Below, piece by piece: positions 56,044 through 64,000 of a DNA stretch of 64,000 nucleotides. The DNA comes from Rhizobium tumorigenes (lineage in GTDB: Bacteria; Pseudomonadota; Alphaproteobacteria; Rhizobiales; Rhizobiaceae), in contig NZ_CP117260.1 of NCBI RefSeq assembly GCF_003240565.2, forward strand, positions 238,268 through 302,267, read 5' to 3'. A program made the position numbers and the translations under genes. The notes under the pieces were generated by a model. The model had not been told where the DNA came from. It did not search any database and worked only from the letters and a program-made list of their open reading frames with translations. Numbering within the stretch: position 1 is the first letter of the stretch; each line of letters begins with the position of its first letter.

Positions 56044-57396
56044 ATGGCGCGTGACGACAAGCTGAAGCTCGGGACATTTGTCTATACGTTTGGATTTCAT
56101 CCCGCGGCATGGTTGCATCCCGACAGCGATGTCAACGGTGCGAACGAGTTCAGCCATTTTCTCAACATCGCGAGGCTCTCGGAAGCGGCAAAGTTCGATT
56201 TCATGTTTCTGGCCGATTCCGCGGCCTCGGCTGTCGGCGATGCGGATGCGCTGGCGCGCCAGCCGACCAAGATGAACCGCTTCGAGCCAACATCGCTGCT
56301 TTCGGCGCTGGCTGTCACCACCACCCATCTCGGCCTGGTGGGAACGGTTTCGACCAGCTATTACGAGCCCTACAACGTCGCCCGTATCTTCGCCTCCATC
56401 GACCAGTTGTCGAAAGGTCGCGCCTGCTGGAACGTCGTGACGTCCGACCACAACGAAACCGGTTATAACTTCAACCGCGAGGGGCTCGATCCGCATGAGG
56501 TGCGCTACGAGCGCGGCACGGAGTTCGTCGATGTGGTGTTTGGCCTATGGGACAGTTTCGAGCGGGATGCGCTGTTGCGCGACCGGGAAAGCGGCATCTA
56601 CTACGACAAGGACAAGCTGCATACGCTCGACCACAAGGGCCAGCATTTCCAGGTTCGCGGGCCGCTCAACATTGCCGGCTCGCCGCAGGGCCGCCCGGTC
56701 ATCGCACAGGCCGGCGGTTCCGAGGCCGGCATGGATCTCGCTGCCCGCACCGCCGAGGTGGTGTTCGGCCTTGCCTCCAACATCGACCGTAGCCGCGCCT
56801 TCTACAAGAACGTCAAGGGGCGCATGGCCGCCTATGGACGCAGCGAGGACGACCTGAAAATCATGCCGGGAGTGGTCCTGAACGTCGGCGCGACCATGGC
56901 CGAGGCGCAGGCCAAGGTCGATTTCATGATCAACAAGCTACATCCCGATGTCGGCCGCCTGATGTTGTCCGAATTTCTCGAGGCCGATCTCACCGGCGTG
57001 CCGCTCGACCAGCCCTTCCCCATGGACCGGCTGCCGGCTACGCCGCGCGGCTCCAAGGCGCTGTTCGACGAACTGGTGGATTTCGTCAACAAGGGCCACA
57101 CCGTCGGCGAACTGGTACGGCATTATGCCGAGAAACACACTGGCAACGGTATCACGGGAACGCCGACCCAGATTGCCGACTTCATGGAGGAATGGTTCGA
57201 GACACGCGCGGCGGATGGCTTCATCCTGATGTTCCCGACACTGCCGTCCAGCCTCACCGACTTTACCGAGCTGGTGCTGCCGGAATTGCGCCGACGTGGC
57301 TTGTTCCGTGAGGAATACGAGGGCATGACGCTGCGCGAAAATCTTGGCCTGTCGATGCCGGTCAACCGATACACGGCCGCTCGCGACAAGGGTTGA
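56044..57396 (+). CDS. LLM-class flavin-dependent monooxygenase (NtaA/SnaA/DszA type)
   Basis: 450-residue FMNH2-dependent monooxygenase. Family landmarks are LKLGTFVYTFGFHPAAWLHP, FDFMFLADSAAS, EPTSLLSALAVTTTHLGLVG, GRACWNVVTSDHNE and RPVIAQAGGSEAGMDLAA. This branch includes nitrilotriacetate and dibenzothiophene-sulfone monooxygenases and alkanesulfonate-like enzymes that cleave C-N or C-S bonds. It needs a separate NAD(P)H:flavin reductase, not found here. ATG 56044 has AAGGA nine bases upstream; an ATG at 56026 is also in frame. It stands alone. Confidence 0.88.
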   Translation: MARDDKLKLGTFVYTFGFHPAAWLHPDSDVNGANEFSHFLNIARLSEAAKFDFMFLADSAASAVGDADALARQPTKMNRFEPTSLLSALAVTTTHLGLVGTVSTSYYEPYNVARIFASIDQLSKGRACWNVVTSDHNETGYNFNREGLDPHEVRYERGTEFVDVVFGLWDSFERDALLRDRESGIYYDKDKLHTLDHKGQHFQVRGPLNIAGSPQGRPVIAQAGGSEAGMDLAARTAEVVFGLASNIDRSRAFYKNVKGRMAAYGRSEDDLKIMPGVVLNVGATMAEAQAKVDFMINKLHPDVGRLMLSEFLEADLTGVPLDQPFPMDRLPATPRGSKALFDELVDFVNKGHTVGELVRHYAEKHTGNGITGTPTQIADFMEEWFETRAADGFILMFPTLPSSLTDFTELVLPELRRRGLFREEYEGMTLRENLGLSMPVNRYTAARDKG

Positions 57397-57579
57397 GCCA
57401 GAGGCGCCGCAGTCCCTATTGCCGGTGCTTTGGCGCCGGCACCCCAAGCGGCGGGTGATGACCGCCGGTCCACCCGTTTTCGAAGCCGGCGAGAGGTTGC
57501 ACATAAACAAGACGTTATCAACTCTTGAACTGTCCCTGAGGATGCCTACTTCGGCAGCGATCGTTAGGGTGGAGTAGAC

Positions 57580-57951
57580 ATGAAAGTTTTAGTGGTTGAG
57601 GACGAACCGATCATCGCGTTCGACCTCGAAAATCTCGTTCTTGATAACGGATTCGAGATTGCCGGCCTGGCGCGTACGCAAGTCGAGGCGCTGGCGCTGG
57701 CGCCCAAAGCCGACATCGCCCTTGTCGACATACAGCTTGCGGATGGTCCGACAGGGCCCAAAATCGCCCGCGAGCTGATCGATCGGTACGGGATCGAAGT
57801 GATCTTCATGACGGGAAATCCCGAGATGGTCGCTGATTTCTCCGACGCCGTCTGCGTCGTGCCGAAACCGCAGAGCCTTGGAAAGATAGAGGCGGCTCTG
57901 TTGAAGTCCTTGTCCATCATCCAGGGCAAGCGGCGCGCGCGCGCATCCTAG
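57580..57951 (+). CDS. Stand-alone response-regulator receiver domain
   Basis: 123-residue CheY-like protein without an output domain. Acidic residues are in VVEDEP (Glu7-Asp8), the phospho-acceptor is Asp50 in IALVDIQLADGPTG, the Thr is in VIFMTGNPE and the Lys in VVPKPQ. This kind of single-domain receiver is common in rhizobia as a partner of HWE/HisKA_2 kinases or as a phosphate sink. No kinase gene is adjacent. GGAG precedes the ATG. A small uncharacterised gene follows 58 bases later. Confidence 0.9.
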   Translation: MKVLVVEDEPIIAFDLENLVLDNGFEIAGLARTQVEALALAPKADIALVDIQLADGPTGPKIARELIDRYGIEVIFMTGNPEMVADFSDAVCVVPKPQSLGKIEAALLKSLSIIQGKRRARAS

Positions 57952-58009
57952 GCGGGGATCTGTTTCGATCCATCCGCCGCAATTCTCATGACAGGCTTGA
58001 AACGCATTT

Positions 58010-58333
58010 ATGACTACGCAGCATACACGTGCCGACATATTGGCGAACACCATCGAGAAGTTTCGGGGGGCCGGTGTTCCCATAGATACCGATCCTATCC
58101 TGCAGGGCTGGCTGGAAGCCTGGGTTGATGGCGGCCTGAAGATGTCCGACATCGCGCAGCGCTACCAGGACTTGCTCAAGGAACGGCTGACGTCCAGCGC
58201 AAAGGGCGTGGGCGGCGATGCCGCCGAAGATCCGCTCAGCCTGGAAGACAACCACCGGCTCATGGACCGGCACGAATTGCTGGAAGAGGTGGCAAGACTG
58301 CTGTCCGACACGCCGCGAGACAGCGGCCAGTAA
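58010..58333 (+). CDS. Hypothetical protein, 107 residues
   Basis: Not recognised. The protein is acidic and predicted helical (LANTIEKFRGAGVPIDTDPI, EAWVDGGLKMSDIAQRYQDL, RHELLEEVARLL), with no signal peptide, membrane segment or cysteine. Codon use matches its neighbours and the frame is clean, so it is probably real. It follows the lone receiver by 58 bases in the same direction and could be expressed with it. Confidence 0.6.
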   Translation: MTTQHTRADILANTIEKFRGAGVPIDTDPILQGWLEAWVDGGLKMSDIAQRYQDLLKERLTSSAKGVGGDAAEDPLSLEDNHRLMDRHELLEEVARLLSDTPRDSGQ

Positions 58334-58577
58334 GGCCTGGTTGCTCAAGCAAAGCGCATCAGCGCCTGCCGTAGTTGAATGCTGCAGACGCCCTACTTTG
58401 CTCTGGTTGAAGGCATCGCAGGGATTGTGGCAACTTCGCAACGGTATGCCATTAGCTTCAGGCTGAAACCCTAAAAACATAAATCGAAGCAATGCAAATC
58501 GCTAACATGAGCCTATATGCATTATTCATTGAAGACGTTCTAAACCGAATATCTTAAAAAATGTCCAAGGAAAACAA

Positions 58578-59330
58578 ATGAAGAAGCTCCTCCTCGCGGC
58601 CCTGGTCTCAACCTCGCTGGTCTCCGTCGCAGCCGCTGCTGACATGACGCCACCGATGCAGCCACCAGCTGCTGTAGATAACGGAGTCGGCTTCTACATC
58701 GGCTCGCTGAGCTCGGTTTCCTTCCTGAAGCACACGGATTTCGACGTTGCTGGTTTCAACATCGACACCAAGTACGACACCGGCTTCTACAGCGCATTGC
58801 GCGGCGGTTATAACTTCGGTTCCATGGGCTTCGTTGCACCGCGCGTCGAACTCGAAGTTGGCTACGGCACGGCTTCGGTAGACGAACACAAGCTGACGGG
58901 CTTCGGCGGCTTCGGCTCGATCAATTCCTACGGCGATGCCAACACCATCCAGGGCTTCGTCAACGGCTACCTTGACATTCCGCTGGCACCTGCTGGCGAA
59001 ACCGGCGTCCTTGCGGCTTTCACACCTTACGTCGGCGGCGGCGTCGGTGCGATCAACCTCAACCTGCGCAAGCAGGGTGTTGGTGGTGTAGGCACGCTGA
59101 TCGACGACAATAACACGGCATTCGCCTACCACCTTGATGCCGGCGTTGGCATCAACCTGCAGAGCATGCCGCTTTTCGCCAGCTCGTCGCTGTTCGAAAA
59201 GACCACTCTCGATATCGGCTATCGCTACACTGCAGCTGACAACTTCGACTTCACCGCACGCGATGGTTCGACTTCCAGCACGGATTACCGCAGCAACGCT
59301 GTAACTTTCGGTATCCGCAAGCAGTTCTAA
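58578..59330 (+). CDS. Outer-membrane beta-barrel protein, Omp25/31-like
   Basis: 250-residue porin-family protein. A Sec signal (MKKLLLAALVSTSLVSVAAA, cleavage before ADM) is followed by an eight-strand-type barrel with alternating hydrophobic residues: GGYNFGSMGFVAPRVELEVG, YVGGGVGAINLNL, TLDIGYRYT. It ends in the aromatic residue Phe (RKQF) needed for outer-membrane insertion. AAGGAAAAC precedes the ATG. A strong terminator follows. Omp25/31-like proteins are abundant surface proteins of Rhizobiales. Confidence 0.88.
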   Translation: MKKLLLAALVSTSLVSVAAAADMTPPMQPPAAVDNGVGFYIGSLSSVSFLKHTDFDVAGFNIDTKYDTGFYSALRGGYNFGSMGFVAPRVELEVGYGTASVDEHKLTGFGGFGSINSYGDANTIQGFVNGYLDIPLAPAGETGVLAAFTPYVGGGVGAINLNLRKQGVGGVGTLIDDNNTAFAYHLDAGVGINLQSMPLFASSSLFEKTTLDIGYRYTAADNFDFTARDGSTSSTDYRSNAVTFGIRKQF

Positions 59331-59359
59331 GCTCCGCTTCGAACCTTGAAAGCTCTTTA

Positions 59360-59393
59360 AAAACGGCCCCGGCAAATATGCCGGGGCCGTTTT
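59360..59393. terminator. Strong terminator between porin and ROK genes
   Basis: Perfect 15-base-pair stem AAAACGGCCCCGGCA (59360-59374) and TGCCGGGGCCGTTTT (59379-59393), loop AATA, with T-runs on both strands. It serves both convergent genes. Confidence 0.92.
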
Positions 59394-59429
59394 CATTTCC
59401 AGTGATTGCGTTTCGAGGCTGTTTCCGGC

Positions 59430-60131
59430 TCAGACGACCAGCGTCGAATCGCGCCAGAGGCGGAAGCCGCCTTCGAAGGCCAGGGTGTTGTCGCCACGTC
59501 GGCAGGATTTCGGAAGCTCGTCCAGCTTGTCGACATTGCCGCCGCCGATAACGATGTAATCCGGCAGCAGGGCGGCCTTCATCCGGTCGACCACGTCGAA
59601 CACGTGTCCGCGCCACTTCTTCTTGCCACGCTTTTTCAGCCCGGCTTCGCCGAGGTAGTCTTCGAAGCTCTTGCCTTTTTTATGTGACAGATGGGCGAGT
59701 TCCATCGGTTGCGCGACGTTCTCGATGACCATGGCCGATCCCAGCCCTGTGCCGAGGCCGAGGAACAGCATGCGGCCGCCATCGTAGCTGCCGATGGCCT
59801 GCATCAGCGCATCGTTGACGATCTTGACCGGCTTTCCGAAGCTGTGGACGAAATCGAAGCCGACCCAGCCGTCACCGAGGTTGACCGGTTCCTCGATTGC
59901 GAAATTCCCGCGAACCGGACCTGGAAAGCCGATCGAGATCACATCAAATTCCCAATCGCTGACGAGCGTCTCGACAGCGCTGACCATGGCGGTCGCCGTC
60001 AGCGACGCTCCCGATTCTATTTTCCGCTCGGGCGTGCCATTGCTGGTCATCACCTTGACATGCGACCCGCCGACATCGATCGACAGCACGACTTGCGGCT
60101 TGTCTCCGCTGCGGCTCTTAGTTTTCGTCAT
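59430..60131 (-). CDS. ROK-family kinase, polyphosphate-glucokinase (PpgK)-like
   Basis: 233-residue sugar-kinase-fold protein. Phosphate-1 loop is SIDVGGSHVKV, the substrate segment has GFPGPV, the ROK-type Asp is in KIVNDALMQAIG and phosphate-2 is FLGLGTGLGSAMV. The stretch FEDYLGEAGLKKRGKKKWR is characteristic of polyphosphate glucokinases and is rich in lysine for polyanion binding. It would phosphorylate glucose or a related sugar using polyphosphate or ATP. The short length fits PpgK. Donor preference is unproven. Confidence 0.82.
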   Translation of the reverse strand: MTKTKSRSGDKPQVVLSIDVGGSHVKVMTSNGTPERKIESGASLTATAMVSAVETLVSDWEFDVISIGFPGPVRGNFAIEEPVNLGDGWVGFDFVHSFGKPVKIVNDALMQAIGSYDGGRMLFLGLGTGLGSAMVIENVAQPMELAHLSHKKGKSFEDYLGEAGLKKRGKKKWRGHVFDVVDRMKAALLPDYIVIGGGNVDKLDELPKSCRRGDNTLAFEGGFRLWRDSTLVV

Positions 60132-60234
60132 TGTTGTTTCCTGTATCTGCAGCTTCTGGAATGTTGTCCGGGAATATCGCTATATCCCGGGGAGGCATCA
60201 GGCGAAAGCAATATGCCGTGACCACCGCCGGCGA

Positions 60235-60801
60235 TTACGGCAGATAGGCGACGGCGGTAATCACCGTTCCCACGACCCCAAGCGCCAGCGAAGCATACCA
60301 GGGCCAGCGCTGGCCGCCGGTGATGATGGCGATCGTGGCGATGGCGATGGCGATATGGAGAAAGGTGGTGGCGACCGTCAGGAAATGATGGCGGCCCTCA
60401 TGGCGTGTGGCTTCAACGTTCGATTGTTCCGACCGAACTTCGAATTCCTTCGCGGTCTTGGCGGCATCCTGGCTTTCGGTCTCGTTGCGCCGCGCCTGCG
60501 CCTGCCAATCGCCCGCTGCCGCCCCGCCCTGGGCTGCGGCGATATCATACATGTTCTTCTTGAGGCTCTTCGCCTCGAAGAAATTCCAGTTGTCGGTTGC
60601 CTTGTTCTGAAAGAGCACCGCCTCGGAACGTGCGGCCGTCGCAGCCCCGCTCTCGATGGTTTCGAGACTGCCTGCGCTGGCAGCGAGGACGGCGAGAATG
60701 GCAATGCTGACGGCAACCCTCGACAGGAAGGAATTGCCGCTATGGGCAGCGTGCTGTGCATGCTCGGTATGCTCGAAGGCTTCCGTGGCGTCGTTTTCCA
60801 T
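60235..60801 (-). CDS. DUF4337-family membrane protein
   Basis: 188-residue protein. A membrane helix near residues 27-45 (VAVSIAILAVLAASAGSLET) is followed by a charged helical middle section (KATDNWNFFEAKSLKKNMYD). Two hydrophobic segments close the C-terminus (TTFLHIAIAIATIAIITGG; ASLALGVVGTVITAVAYL). This matches the DUF4337 pattern; its biochemical role is unknown. Start at 60801 gives an acidic, histidine-rich N-terminus. It follows the ROK kinase gene upstream on the same strand, separated by about 100 bases. Confidence 0.8.
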   Translation of the reverse strand: MENDATEAFEHTEHAQHAAHSGNSFLSRVAVSIAILAVLAASAGSLETIESGAATAARSEAVLFQNKATDNWNFFEAKSLKKNMYDIAAAQGGAAAGDWQAQARRNETESQDAAKTAKEFEVRSEQSNVEATRHEGRHHFLTVATTFLHIAIAIATIAIITGGQRWPWYASLALGVVGTVITAVAYLP

Positions 60802-61000
60802 AAATATTTCCAATTGTTGACTGCATCGTTCCAAACGGCAGTCAAAGTCGCTCACCAAGGCAATTTTGTGTTGGCAGAAATGTTTAAACCTAACTCGGTG
60901 CGGCAGCGCATACTTTGTGAAGGATCATCTCCGTGGGAAAGTGAAGTCGCTGTAATATAACGGTGAATTAACGTCGATTCTGACAATCGCGCAAGCTGCA

Positions 61001-61028
61001 TTGACTCCGGTTGCATCTTCTCTAAACT
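61001..61028 (+). promoter_or_regulatory. Putative sigma-70 promoter of the small gene at 61056
   Basis: TTGACT (61001-61006) and TAAACT (61023-61028) are 16 bases apart and lie about 28 bases before the start codon. Confidence 0.4.
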
Positions 61029-61055
61029 TGGCTGCAAAAGATACGGGGCTAAAAG

Positions 61056-61274
61056 ATGACGCGGTTCGAAGAAACGAGAAGAATAACGTGCCGGGACGAT
61101 GCCGGCCGTCATATTGTTATCATCGAACAGAAGAAATGGCCGCGTTTTGCGTTTGCTGACAAGCCCATCGAGCCTGTGTTCGACTATATGACCGAGGACG
61201 GACAAGTGGCGAGCAAGCTCGACGGCGAGGATTTCCTCCTGCTCCTTACCGACGAAGTTTATCACGCTGCCTGA
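61056..61274 (+). CDS. Hypothetical protein, 72 residues
   Basis: Small soluble protein, not recognised. The sequence alternates charged and hydrophobic residues (RHIVIIEQKKWPRFAFADKP) and ends in an acidic stretch (DGEDFLLLLTDEVYHAA). A plausible promoter and ACGGGG-type ribosome site precede it. Similar short proteins are common in Rhizobiales without assigned function. Flanked by about 240 bases of apparently non-coding DNA on each side. Confidence 0.6.
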   Translation: MTRFEETRRITCRDDAGRHIVIIEQKKWPRFAFADKPIEPVFDYMTEDGQVASKLDGEDFLLLLTDEVYHAA

Positions 61275-61515
61275 AGCTTCCAGTCGCTATCCAGTCTCCG
61301 CAATCCTATAGGATTGCGCCCCTCTGGGCTTTGTGCCGGTATATCCCCCTCCCCGCTGCCGTTTCATCGCTTCGAGCGATCGCATGCAGCGCCGCAGCTT
61401 TCGACTGAAGCTCGACGACAATTTCCTGGCATCGAAAAATATCACTATCGGTAAAATTGTAGCCGCGTTTTGTCAGCTAATTAAGGGTCTCGTGTTGTAC
61501 TAGCCGCTGAAGTGA

Positions 61516-63744
61516 ATGGTCGTGAGCATCGAAATGAATTACCCCCTCGCCGACAACGAAGAAGAGCGTATCAGCGCGTTGGATTCATTTGGGCAGATGA
61601 ACACGCCCTCAGATCCCGATTTCGACCAGATCGTGCAGATGGCCTCGAGGATTTTCGACGTTCCGATCGTGCTGGTCTCGCTGGTGCACCGTGATCGGCA
61701 ATTCTTCAAGGCGAGAGTTGGCCTCGATGTCTGCGAGACCGGACGAGACGTGTCTTTCTGCACCTACGCGATTATGGCGGCCAATGTGTTCGTCGTTCCC
61801 GATGCCAGCCTGGATTCACGTTTCAAAGACAATGCGCTGGTCACCGGACATCCGCACATCCGCTTTTATGCCGGCGCGCCGCTGTTGACCAAGGAGGGCC
61901 ACGGTATCGGTAGCCTTTGCCTGATCGACAATAAACCAAGGTTTGATTTCTCCGAACGCGACAGGCAGGTGCTTCAGGACCTCGCTTCCATGGTGCTGGA
62001 GCGGATGGAGTTCCGCCGTCTAGAGCGTTCGGACAGGGAAAGCCGCAGTCGCTTCCGCAATATTGCTTCGACTTCTCCAGATGGCATCATCTGCGCCGAT
62101 AGCAACAACCGTATCACCTCGTGGAACGGCGCAGCCGAGGCCTTGTTCGGCTACACGGTCGAAGAGGCTCTCGGGCAGTCGCTCGACATCATCGTTCCAA
62201 AGGCGATGCATGCGAGACATGGGGCCGGACTGGCGCGCGTGGCTGCTGGCGGCCCTGCCCGCATCATCGGAACGTCGCTCAACCTCACCGCATGCAGGCG
62301 AGACGGCTCCGAGTTCCCTATCGAACTCTCGCTCTCCCAATGGTCCGAGAGCGGCGAGCGTTTCTTCGGCGCGATCATTCGCGATATCACGCTTCGCGCT
62401 GAAGCAGAACGCCAGATGAAGCTGGCGGCGGAATTCGACCATCTTACCGGCCTTTCCAACCGTCCAAGCCTCAATCGTCAGATGAACCGCGCCTGTTCGG
62501 CGGGCGCCCACGCAACTGTGGTGCTGATCGATCTCGACGGCTTCAAGGACGTCAACGATATGCTCGGACATTCGGCCGGCGACTTTGTGCTACAGGTCAT
62601 TGCCGAAAGGCTGCGAAAAGCGACCGCCGAAGACCAGATGGTGGCGCGTCTCGGCGGCGATGAATTTGTCATCTTTCTCACCGGCACAGCCGATCCTCTC
62701 AAAGCTGCCAATCTCGGCCTCTCGCTGATTGCCCTCATCGAGGAACCGATCGAATTCGAGGACCAGCCGATCCATATCGGTGCCAGCATCGGGATTGCCG
62801 TGACGATCTCCGGCGACTGTAATTACGAAGAGCTTCTCGGTAACGCCGATCTTGCACTTTACCAGGCAAAAGGCGACGGGCGGCATCTGGTGCGGGTCTT
62901 CACGCCAGAACTTCGCCAGAGCGCGTCGCGTAAGGGCGCGATCAGTTCTTCGTTGCGCCAGGCGTGGCAGCGGCGGGAGTTCGAACTTTACTACCAGCCC
63001 CAGGTCAACCTTGTCGACGGGCGACTGACCGGCGCCGAAGCGCTGATACGATGGAATCACCCAACGCTCGGAGTGGTGTCGCCGTCTGCATTCCTGCCGG
63101 TGCTGGAGGTCGGCCTGCTTGCAGTCCCGGTCGGCGAATGGATCCTGCGCTCAGCCTGCCGTCAGGCCGCGCGCTGGCGGCGTGCCGGGTTGGCGGATTT
63201 CCGGATCGGCGTAAACCTGTTTGCGGCCCAGTTCCGGACCCGTGACTTCGCCGAGATCGTCGAGGCAATACTGGAAGAGTTCAATCTGCCGCCGGCCGCG
63301 CTCGAGCTTGAGATAACCGAGAACATCATTCTCCAGAACGAACAACGGATCATGCAGCCGCTGCGTCGCCTGCGCGCGCTCGGCGTCGGCATTGCTTTTG
63401 ACGACTTCGGGACCGGGTTTGCATCTCTCAGCCTGCTGAAGGATTACCCGGTCAGCCGGCTGAAAATCGACCGCTCCTTTGTCAGCGGTGTCGATCGCAG
63501 CGAAAAGGACGGCGCTATCATCGAGGCAGTCGTCAAGCTGGCCGATGGCTTCAGCCTCGAGGTGATTGCAGAAGGCATCGAGACGCCGGAGCAGGAAATG
63601 CTGATGCGGAACTACAAATGCGACGAGGGACAGGGCTATCTGTACGGCCGGCCGATGACGGTGGATGCCTTCGAGCAGCGTTATCTCGCCAATGAAGTCT
63701 GCTGTAATATCCACCCCCCTGTGGCCCGCATGGTGGAATGCTAG
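61516..63744 (+). CDS. GAF-PAS-GGDEF-EAL cyclic-di-GMP protein
   Basis: 742-residue signalling protein. Residues about 25-165 form a GAF domain, 180-295 a PAS domain (SPDGIICADSNNRITSWNGA), 305-465 a GGDEF domain and 480-735 an EAL domain. The GGDEF motif (residues 380-384) is intact, as is EAL at 508-510. Later EAL catalytic residues are present: LEITENIIL, DDFGTGFASL, LKIDRSFV and AEGIET. Both diguanylate cyclase and phosphodiesterase activity are therefore possible. No RxxD inhibitory site is seen just before GGDEF. No membrane segment is present, so it senses a cytoplasmic ligand or redox state. ATG 61516 is assumed; 61534 is an alternative. Confidence 0.93.
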   Translation: MVVSIEMNYPLADNEEERISALDSFGQMNTPSDPDFDQIVQMASRIFDVPIVLVSLVHRDRQFFKARVGLDVCETGRDVSFCTYAIMAANVFVVPDASLDSRFKDNALVTGHPHIRFYAGAPLLTKEGHGIGSLCLIDNKPRFDFSERDRQVLQDLASMVLERMEFRRLERSDRESRSRFRNIASTSPDGIICADSNNRITSWNGAAEALFGYTVEEALGQSLDIIVPKAMHARHGAGLARVAAGGPARIIGTSLNLTACRRDGSEFPIELSLSQWSESGERFFGAIIRDITLRAEAERQMKLAAEFDHLTGLSNRPSLNRQMNRACSAGAHATVVLIDLDGFKDVNDMLGHSAGDFVLQVIAERLRKATAEDQMVARLGGDEFVIFLTGTADPLKAANLGLSLIALIEEPIEFEDQPIHIGASIGIAVTISGDCNYEELLGNADLALYQAKGDGRHLVRVFTPELRQSASRKGAISSSLRQAWQRREFELYYQPQVNLVDGRLTGAEALIRWNHPTLGVVSPSAFLPVLEVGLLAVPVGEWILRSACRQAARWRRAGLADFRIGVNLFAAQFRTRDFAEIVEAILEEFNLPPAALELEITENIILQNEQRIMQPLRRLRALGVGIAFDDFGTGFASLSLLKDYPVSRLKIDRSFVSGVDRSEKDGAIIEAVVKLADGFSLEVIAEGIETPEQEMLMRNYKCDEGQGYLYGRPMTVDAFEQRYLANEVCCNIHPPVARMVEC

Positions 63745-64000
63745 AGACTACCATCCTTGTGCGCCTGCGCTGCGCATCTCGATTGAGGCCGCCGACGGAG
63801 ATGAGTTGCCAGGTGGCAACTTCCCAAGCAGGGTAATGTCGCGATCCCGGTGCTAACCAGTCATTAACCCTTATTTTCTTGCCAAGCATTGCGACTCGGA
63901 GCATCCTCGCCTACGGATAATCCTGTTAGCTTGGAGAAAATGCGTAGTTATGACGAAGGCCCGTAGTCAGCTGGGGGATACCCTGATGCCGAGGCGCCCG
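63745..64000. other. Window end, no complete gene
   Basis: 256 bases with no assigned gene. A frame starting at ATG 63950 (MTKARSQLGDTLMPRRP) remains open to the window edge and could be the beginning of a gene, but its ribosome site is poor (GGAG 15 bases upstream). Confidence 0.4.

Overview
The window looks like chromosome or large-replicon DNA of an alphaproteobacterium in the Rhizobiaceae (Rhizobium/Agrobacterium/Neorhizobium group). The grounds are GC-rich coding bias, the density of ABC importers next to catabolic genes, a fused double-permease NitT/TauT-type transporter, a FixJ-type two-component pair, an Omp25/31-like porin, a ROSE-type thermometer in front of an hsp20 gene, and a nested-palindrome intergenic repeat of the kind common in this family. 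No database search was possible; all family names come from reading motifs.

Layout. (1) 1-10.3 kb: the end of a MalT-like LuxR regulator, then a tight operon of hydantoinase/oxoprolinase subunits (hyuB, hyuA) with a complete PotABCD-like importer. (2) 10.3-13.7 kb: an hsp20 gene with a candidate ROSE element, a LysR regulator, and a divergent DoxX / exported DsrE-like / exported TlpA-like trio that may be a periplasmic thiol or sulfur redox module. (3) 13.7-20 kb: a ribose/fructose-type ABC importer with a ROK repressor and an SDR dehydrogenase, divergent from a D-threonine aldolase/D-serine dehydratase-family enzyme. (4) 20-22.5 kb: an insertion-sequence island with one intact IS1202-like (ISNCY) element, an internally deleted IS30 remnant and a truncated second IS1202-like transposase. 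(5) 22.5-28 kb: katG and an ABC transporter without its own binding protein. (6) 28.4-31.7 kb: histidine kinase, FixJ-like regulator and an aldehyde dehydrogenase. (7) 31.8-52.4 kb: a large nitrogen-compound catabolic island with two paralogous two-domain GNAT proteins, an ArgE/DapE-type deacylase, a GhrA-like reductase, a cupin, two more aldehyde dehydrogenases, a tartrate-dehydrogenase-like enzyme, two HAD hydrolases, a class III aminotransferase, two FAD amine/amino-acid oxidases, a Dpp-type peptide importer with a fused ATPase, and an Lrp regulator. (8) 52.4-64 kb: mixed housekeeping and stress genes (GH25 lipoprotein, secreted esterase, flavin monooxygenase, lone receiver, porin, polyphosphate-glucokinase-like ROK protein, DUF4337 protein, GAF-PAS-GGDEF-EAL protein), plus an approximately 1.1 kb gene-poor stretch with the palindromic repeat.

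How it may work together. Regions 1, 3, 6 and 7 each pair uptake or sensing with catabolic enzymes and a local regulator, as expected for a soil or rhizosphere scavenger of plant- and microbe-derived nitrogen compounds. Region 7 would plausibly import an oligopeptide- or opine-like amine, oxidise or transaminate it, oxidise the aldehydes and feed succinate; the substrate is unknown. No tRNA, rRNA, CRISPR array, phage or plasmid-replication genes were seen.
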